This document shows, piece after piece, positions 7,551 to 10,832 of a DNA stretch of 10,832 bases (positions are counted from its first letter, which is position 1; each line of letters starts with the position of its first letter). The stretch lies in assembly GCA_905201565.1 (NCBI GenBank), contig CAJKOS010000052.1, forward strand, positions 1 to 10,832, written 5' to 3'. The DNA comes from an uncultured Erysipelotrichaceae bacterium (GTDB taxonomy: Bacteria > Bacillota_I > Bacilli_A > Erysipelotrichales > Erysipelotrichaceae). Made by a program: the position numbers and the translations under genes. Under the pieces are notes generated by a model that was not told the origin of the DNA, did not search any database, and worked only from the letters and a program-made list of their open reading frames with translations.

Positions 7551-7747
7551 TCAGGACGCGCCATGCTGATATGAATCCATAAGAGAGTCTGCATTTGGTG
7601 AAAGCAGATGTGCAGTACAGCAATGGACATCACCTGTGAGCAATCGTGACTTCCGCGTTAAGGAAGAAACAAGGGCATAGCAATCTGCTATGAACTAAGG
7701 TGGTACCGCGTTATGAAACGTCCTTAGATTGGGGACGTTTTTCTTTT
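7551..7747 (+). promoter_or_regulatory. T-box leader (tRNA-Ile-sensing) of ileS
   Basis: A complete T-box riboswitch fills the gap between divIVA and ileS. Stem I is seen as CCATGCTG (7561-7568) pairing with CAGCAATGG (7618-7626), with an AGAGAG bulge near 7582 and an apical hairpin TCTGC/GCAGA enclosing GGTGAAA. The specifier loop on the 3' side holds ATC at 7629-7631, an isoleucine codon, matching the downstream gene. Stem III is CATAGCA-ATC-TGCTATG (7676-7692). The conserved T-box AAGGTGGTACCGCG is at 7697-7710. The antiterminator pairs CTAAGG (7695-7700) with CCTTAG (7722-7727), which excludes the terminator. Uncharged tRNA-Ile should stabilise the antiterminator and switch on ileS. Confidence 0.95.
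7716..7747 (+). terminator. T-box-controlled intrinsic terminator
   Basis: AAACGTCC (7716-7723) pairs perfectly with GGACGTTT (7733-7740), followed by a T-rich tract. Its 5' arm shares CC with the antiterminator arm CCTTAG, so the two folds are mutually exclusive. It ends just before the ileS ribosome binding site. Confidence 0.92.
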
Positions 7748-7763
7748 TATGGAAGGAGAAACT

Positions 7764-10598
7764 ATGGATTACAAGAACACTTTGAACATGCCAGACACCT
7801 CATTTGAGATGCGTGGCAACCTGCCAAAGAAAGAACCAGGCATTCTGAAACAGTGGCAGGAAAACAACTACTATCAGGATCTTTTACAGCACCATAAGGG
7901 ACAGAAGGCATTTGTATTACATGATGGTCCGCCATATGCCAATGGCAACCTCCATGCCGGTACAGCGATGAACCGTGTCATCAAGGACTTCATCGTCCGT
8001 TCCCATGCGATGAGTGGCTGTTATACACCATATTTCCCGGGCTGGGATCCCCATGGTCTGCCGATTGAAAATGCTATTCAGAAGCTCGGCGTAGACCGCA
8101 AGTCACTTTCTCCTGCTGACTTCCGCAGAAAGTGCGATGAATATGCACATGAGCAGATTGCCCAGCAGATGGATACAGAGAAAAGACTTGGTCAGATTGC
8201 GGATTATGAACATCCATATATCACATTGACAAAGGAATTCGAAGCCCGTCAGATCCGCAACTTTGAAAAGATGGCACTGGATGGTCTTATCTTCCAGGGT
8301 CTTAAGCCTGTCTACTGGTCTCCATTCAATGAAACAGCAGTAGCTGACTCTGAAATCGTCTACCGCGATGTCAAGGATGCGACGATTTATCTTGCCTTCC
8401 AGATTGCGGATGGTAAGGGTATCCTAAATGAAAATGACTACTTTGTCATCTGGACAACTACACCATGGACCATTCCTGCTAATGAAGCAGTCTGCTTGAA
8501 TGAAGCATTTGACTATGTTGAAGTCGCAACAGAAAAGGGCAACCTCGTCTGCCTTGCAAAGCTCGCTGATCAATTGCTGGCAAAGTTTGGACTTGAAAAT
8601 AAAGGCGTACTCCGTACATTCAAGGGTAAGGAACTTGAAGGTATCACATACCACCATGTCGTACTCGACAAGGAATGCCCGGTTATCCTTGGCAACCATG
8701 TCACAGATGAAGATGGTACTGGTGTTGTCCATACTGCTGGTGGTCATGGTCTTGACGACTTCATGGTCTGTGCAAAGTACGGCATTGCGCCAATCAACAC
8801 AGTAGACTCCGTTGGTAAAATGAACAGTGAAGCAGGCAAGTATGAAGGCATGTTCTTTGAAGACTGCTCCAAGGCAATCATCCATGATATGAATGAAAAG
8901 GGCTGCCTGCTTGCGGTAGAAAGCATCACCCACAGCTATCCGCATGATGACCGTCTCAAGAAGAAGGTAATCTTCCGTGCAGTCAAGCAGTGGTTCTGCT
9001 CCATTGACAAGATCAAGGACAAGCTCCTCAACCAGATTGATAACGAAGTTACATGGCATAACTCCTTTGGTGAAAAGAGAATGCACAACATGATCCAGGA
9101 CAGAGGTGACTGGTGCATTTCCAGACAGCGTCTTTGGGGTGTACCGATTCCGATTTTCTATTGTGAAGATGGTTCTCCAATCATTGAAAAAGAAGTATTT
9201 GAACATGTCGCAGACCTCTTTGAACAATATGGTTCCAATGTCTGGTTTGAAAGAGAAGCTAAGGATCTTCTGCCGGAAGGTTATACAAATGAGAAGTCTC
9301 CAAATGGTATCTTCACCAAGGAAAAGGACATCATGGATGTCTGGTTTGATTCAGGCATAAGCTGGCGCGCGGTTGTTGAAAAACGTTCAGATGAACTCGG
9401 CACAACTCCGGTTGAAATGTATCTTGAGGGTTCCGACCAGCACCGCGGATGGTTTCAGTCATCGCTTTTGACCTCTGTTGCAACCGAAGGCAAAGCGCCT
9501 TACAAAACAGTTTTGACTCACGGTTTTGTTTTCGGCGAAGACGGCAGAAAAATGTCTAAGTCCCTTGGAAATTACATCCGTCCGGATGATATTATTAAAA
9601 ACTACGGCGCGGATATCTTAAGACTCTGGGCAGCATCTGTCGATTACAGAAACGATACCAAAATCGGCGACAATATCATTAAACAGCTTGTTGAAATCTT
9701 CAAAAAGACAAGAAACACTTCAAGATTTTTACTCGGCAACCTTTTTGATTTTGACCCGGCTGTTGATTATGTTGAATACAAAGATTTGAAAGCGCTCGAC
9801 AAATTCGCGCTTCACAAACTCAACAAACTTATCGCAGAAGTTACGGAAGCGTTTGAAAACTATGAATTCTACAAATATTTCCAACATCTTCAAAACTTTG
9901 CGGCAGTTGATTTAAGCTCGTTCTATCTGGACATTGTAAAAGACAGACTTTACACAGGACGCAGGCCAGCAGGTAAAAAATCGCTTTCCCGCCGCGCCTG
10001 CCAGACTGTAATGTATGAGATTTTGCAGGCTCTGGTCAGAATGCTTGTTCCTGTAATGCCACACCAGGCAGAAGATATCTGGATGAGCGTTCCTGAATGC
10101 CAGAAAAGCGGATTGCGAGCTGAGGCTGGAGGGCTTGCGGAAGCGCAAGACCGTAACGCCGTTAATCGCGAGCAACCAAGCAGCGGATTGATAAGTATTC
10201 TTCTTTCTGAATGGCCGACAACAAACGCAGAGTGGGAAAATTCAAAATTGGAAGAAGAATTTACACAAATTCTTAAAGCCCGCGAGGTTGTGAGCCGTGC
10301 AATTGAACCTTTGAGAGCTGACAAAAAAGTCGGAAGCTCACTGGAAGTTGCAGTTTATGTAAATGTAAAAGACAATGCCGTTTTAAAAGCAAACGAAGAG
10401 GAACTTTGCAACATCTTCATTACTTCACAAGCCTGCGTTACAGATGAAAAGCCGTCAGATGTTTTGAATGAATACAAGGAAGACGATTTTACGGTTTGGG
10501 TTACAAAAGCACAGGGCGAAAAATGCTCCCGCTGCTGGAAATACAGAAAACTCAATTCAGACGGCATTTGTGAAGAATGCATGGAGGCGATAAAATAA
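7764..10598 (+). CDS. ileS: Isoleucyl-tRNA synthetase, mosaic 5'/3' composition with a 25-residue insertion
   Basis: This 944-residue cytosolic class I synthetase charges tRNA-Ile. The start is ATG 7764, with GGAAGGAG just upstream; an in-frame ATG at 7749 overlaps that site and the terminator tract. The class I signature appears as HAGT at residues 64-67 instead of the usual HxGH, and GWDPHGLPIE replaces GWDTHGLPIE. The CP1 editing domain has WTTTPWTIPAN from residue 230 and HTAGGHGLDD from 323. KMSKS is at 596-600. The C-terminal zinc hook has Cys921, Cys924, Cys936 and Cys939. Codon choice changes sharply near 9327-9380: lysine goes from about 35 AAG/6 AAA to about 4 AAG/29 AAA. Residues 785-809 are an in-frame insert. 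The frame is intact, so a functional enzyme is possible, but a chimeric assembly is a serious alternative. Confidence 0.95.
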   Translation: MDYKNTLNMPDTSFEMRGNLPKKEPGILKQWQENNYYQDLLQHHKGQKAFVLHDGPPYANGNLHAGTAMNRVIKDFIVRSHAMSGCYTPYFPGWDPHGLPIENAIQKLGVDRKSLSPADFRRKCDEYAHEQIAQQMDTEKRLGQIADYEHPYITLTKEFEARQIRNFEKMALDGLIFQGLKPVYWSPFNETAVADSEIVYRDVKDATIYLAFQIADGKGILNENDYFVIWTTTPWTIPANEAVCLNEAFDYVEVATEKGNLVCLAKLADQLLAKFGLENKGVLRTFKGKELEGITYHHVVLDKECPVILGNHVTDEDGTGVVHTAGGHGLDDFMVCAKYGIAPINTVDSVGKMNSEAGKYEGMFFEDCSKAIIHDMNEKGCLLAVESITHSYPHDDRLKKKVIFRAVKQWFCSIDKIKDKLLNQIDNEVTWHNSFGEKRMHNMIQDRGDWCISRQRLWGVPIPIFYCEDGSPIIEKEVFEHVADLFEQYGSNVWFEREAKDLLPEGYTNEKSPNGIFTKEKDIMDVWFDSGISWRAVVEKRSDELGTTPVEMYLEGSDQHRGWFQSSLLTSVATEGKAPYKTVLTHGFVFGEDGRKMSKSLGNYIRPDDIIKNYGADILRLWAASVDYRNDTKIGDNIIKQLVEIFKKTRNTSRFLLGNLFDFDPAVDYVEYKDLKALDKFALHKLNKLIAEVTEAFENYEFYKYFQHLQNFAAVDLSSFYLDIVKDRLYTGRRPAGKKSLSRRACQTVMYEILQALVRMLVPVMPHQAEDIWMSVPECQKSGLRAEAGGLAEAQDRNAVNREQPSSGLISILLSEWPTTNAEWENSKLEEEFTQILKAREVVSRAIEPLRADKKVGSSLEVAVYVNVKDNAVLKANEEELCNIFITSQACVTDEKPSDVLNEYKEDDFTVWVTKAQGEKCSRCWKYRKLNSDGICEECMEAIK
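9327..9380 (+). other. Composition junction inside ileS (recombination or assembly breakpoint)
   Basis: The last clearly upstream-type lysine codons (AAG) end at 9326, and the first of the AAA-rich series is at 9381. Between them lies the conserved block coding for DVWFDSGISW (residues 525-534). Downstream, GCG, AAA, CTT and TTT-rich usage replaces the AAG- and GTC/CTC-rich usage found upstream. A junction within a conserved, nearly identical stretch is what homologous recombination or a false assembly overlap would produce. Exact placement is not possible by eye. Confidence 0.75.
10107..10190 (+). repeat. In-frame 75-bp palindromic insertion bounded by 9-bp direct repeats
   Basis: AGCGGATTG occurs at 10107-10115 and again at 10182-10190, exactly 75 bases apart, so one repeat copy plus the interior adds 25 codons without a frameshift. 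The interior has a perfect hairpin CTTGCG-GAAG-CGCAAG (10134-10149) with weaker outer pairing, such as GG/CC flanks and GGC/GCC at 10124/10158. GCGAGC also appears twice (10115-10120, 10168-10173). In protein, SGL at 782-784 is repeated at 807-809. Removing residues 785-809 leaves VPECQKSGLISILLSEWP, a normal-looking join for IleRS. The boundaries look like a target duplication, but the origin is inferred. Confidence 0.7.
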
Positions 10599-10601
10599 TT
10601 A

Positions 10602-10630
10602 AAAGGAGCCAAAAGGCTCCTTTATTTTAT
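10602..10630. terminator. Bidirectional terminator between ileS and the convergent gene
   Basis: AAAGGAGCC (10602-10610) pairs perfectly with GGCTCCTTT (10615-10623) around an AAAA loop. It is followed by TATTTTAT on the plus strand and preceded by an A-rich tract that gives a T-rich tail on the minus strand. It lies four bases after the ileS stop and can serve the minus-strand gene ending at 10653 as well. Confidence 0.85.
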
Positions 10631-10652
10631 ATTAATTAGATAATCCTTTTAA

Positions 10653-10832
10653 TTATAATCCTAAAAAGTTAATAATTTTATCAAAAATAGTTTTTTTAAC
10701 TTTGTATGTTGTTAAAATAGGTGGAAGTTCAACCCTTTCTTTATTATTTGCGAATTTAGCTTTTGCTTGTGCTAGAATATCTGTTTTAGGTGCGTAGTGT
10801 AATTCTTTAGGATTGATTTTTTGATTCGGCAA
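10653..10832 (-). CDS. C-terminal end of an unrecognised protein (5' end outside window)
   Basis: On the minus strand an open frame runs from the window edge to a TAA at 10653-10655, giving 59 residues without a start in view. The peptide reads LPNQKINPKELHYAPKTDIL, then AQAKAKFANNKERVELPPIL, and ends in a lysine-rich, amphipathic-looking TTYKVKKTIFDKIINFLGL. The sensible composition, the stop just inside a bidirectional terminator, and the convergent layout argue that it is a real gene end. It is far more AT-rich than the genes before 9.3 kb, in keeping with the foreign character of the right end. I do not recognise the family. A small polar protein with a conserved C-terminal helix is all that can be said. 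Confidence 0.6.
   Translation of the reverse strand: MPNQKINPKELHYAPKTDILAQAKAKFANNKERVELPPILTTYKVKKTIFDKIINFLGL

Noticed and set aside
8424..9227. Long minus-strand open frame of 267 codons within ileS
   Set aside because: It lies antisense to the well-conserved IleRS editing and catalytic region, has no ribosome binding site or recognisable motif, and is explained by the codon bias of the plus-strand gene.
1..10832. CRISPR arrays, tRNA or rRNA genes, insertion sequences, transposase genes or phage genes
   Set aside because: No regularly spaced repeats, no tRNA-like cloverleaf outside the T-box, and no transposase or integrase motifs were seen on either strand. The only repeat of note is the 75-bp element in ileS.

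Overview
The first ~9.3 kb looks like a chromosomal segment of a low-to-mid GC Bacillota, possibly an Erysipelotrichales-type gut bacterium. This rests on a V/A-type ATPase operon, strong AGGAGG-type ribosome binding sites, a sepF-ylmH-divIVA cluster and a T-box-controlled ileS. The family-level guess is inference from gene order and protein style; no search was run.

Layout: (1) 1-3816, plus strand: the 3' end of a V-type ATPase operon, with subunit A (C-terminal part only), B and D, followed by an M42-family metallo-aminopeptidase whose start overlaps ntpD, closed by a rho-independent terminator. (2) 3854-5855: a promoter, an ECF-transporter S component and a BrnQ-type branched-chain amino acid carrier, then a terminator. 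(3) 5862-7550: a good extended -10 promoter driving sepF, ylmH and divIVA, a cell-division and translation-quality cluster that in many Bacillota lies next to ileS; ylmG is absent. (4) 7551-7747: a complete T-box leader with an isoleucine ATC specifier and mutually exclusive antiterminator and terminator, leading into (5) ileS, 7764-10598. (6) 10599-10832: a bidirectional terminator and the C-terminal end of an unrecognised AT-rich gene on the minus strand.

The most notable features are in the last 1.5 kb. The ileS reading frame is continuous, but codon choice flips abruptly near 9327-9380, at the conserved VWFDSG-type motif. By hand count, lysine is about 35 AAG to 6 AAA before it and about 4 AAG to 29 AAA after it. 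The 3' part of IleRS and the following AT-rich DNA look like another lineage, with a loose resemblance to cyanobacterial-type IleRS (a gut Gastranaerophilales-like source is a guess). This is either a recombinant mosaic ileS or, perhaps more likely, a chimeric metagenome contig joined inside a conserved motif. Within the foreign part, a 75-bp, 25-codon in-frame element with a central hairpin, bounded by 9-bp direct repeats, interrupts the protein between the anticodon-binding domain and the C-terminal zinc region. It resembles in principle the coding palindromic elements described in Rickettsia.

Together the ordinary genes cover ion-motive ATPase function, peptide turnover, vitamin or cofactor and amino acid uptake, septum assembly and polarity, rescue of stalled ribosomes, and isoleucyl-tRNA synthesis regulated by tRNA-Ile charging.
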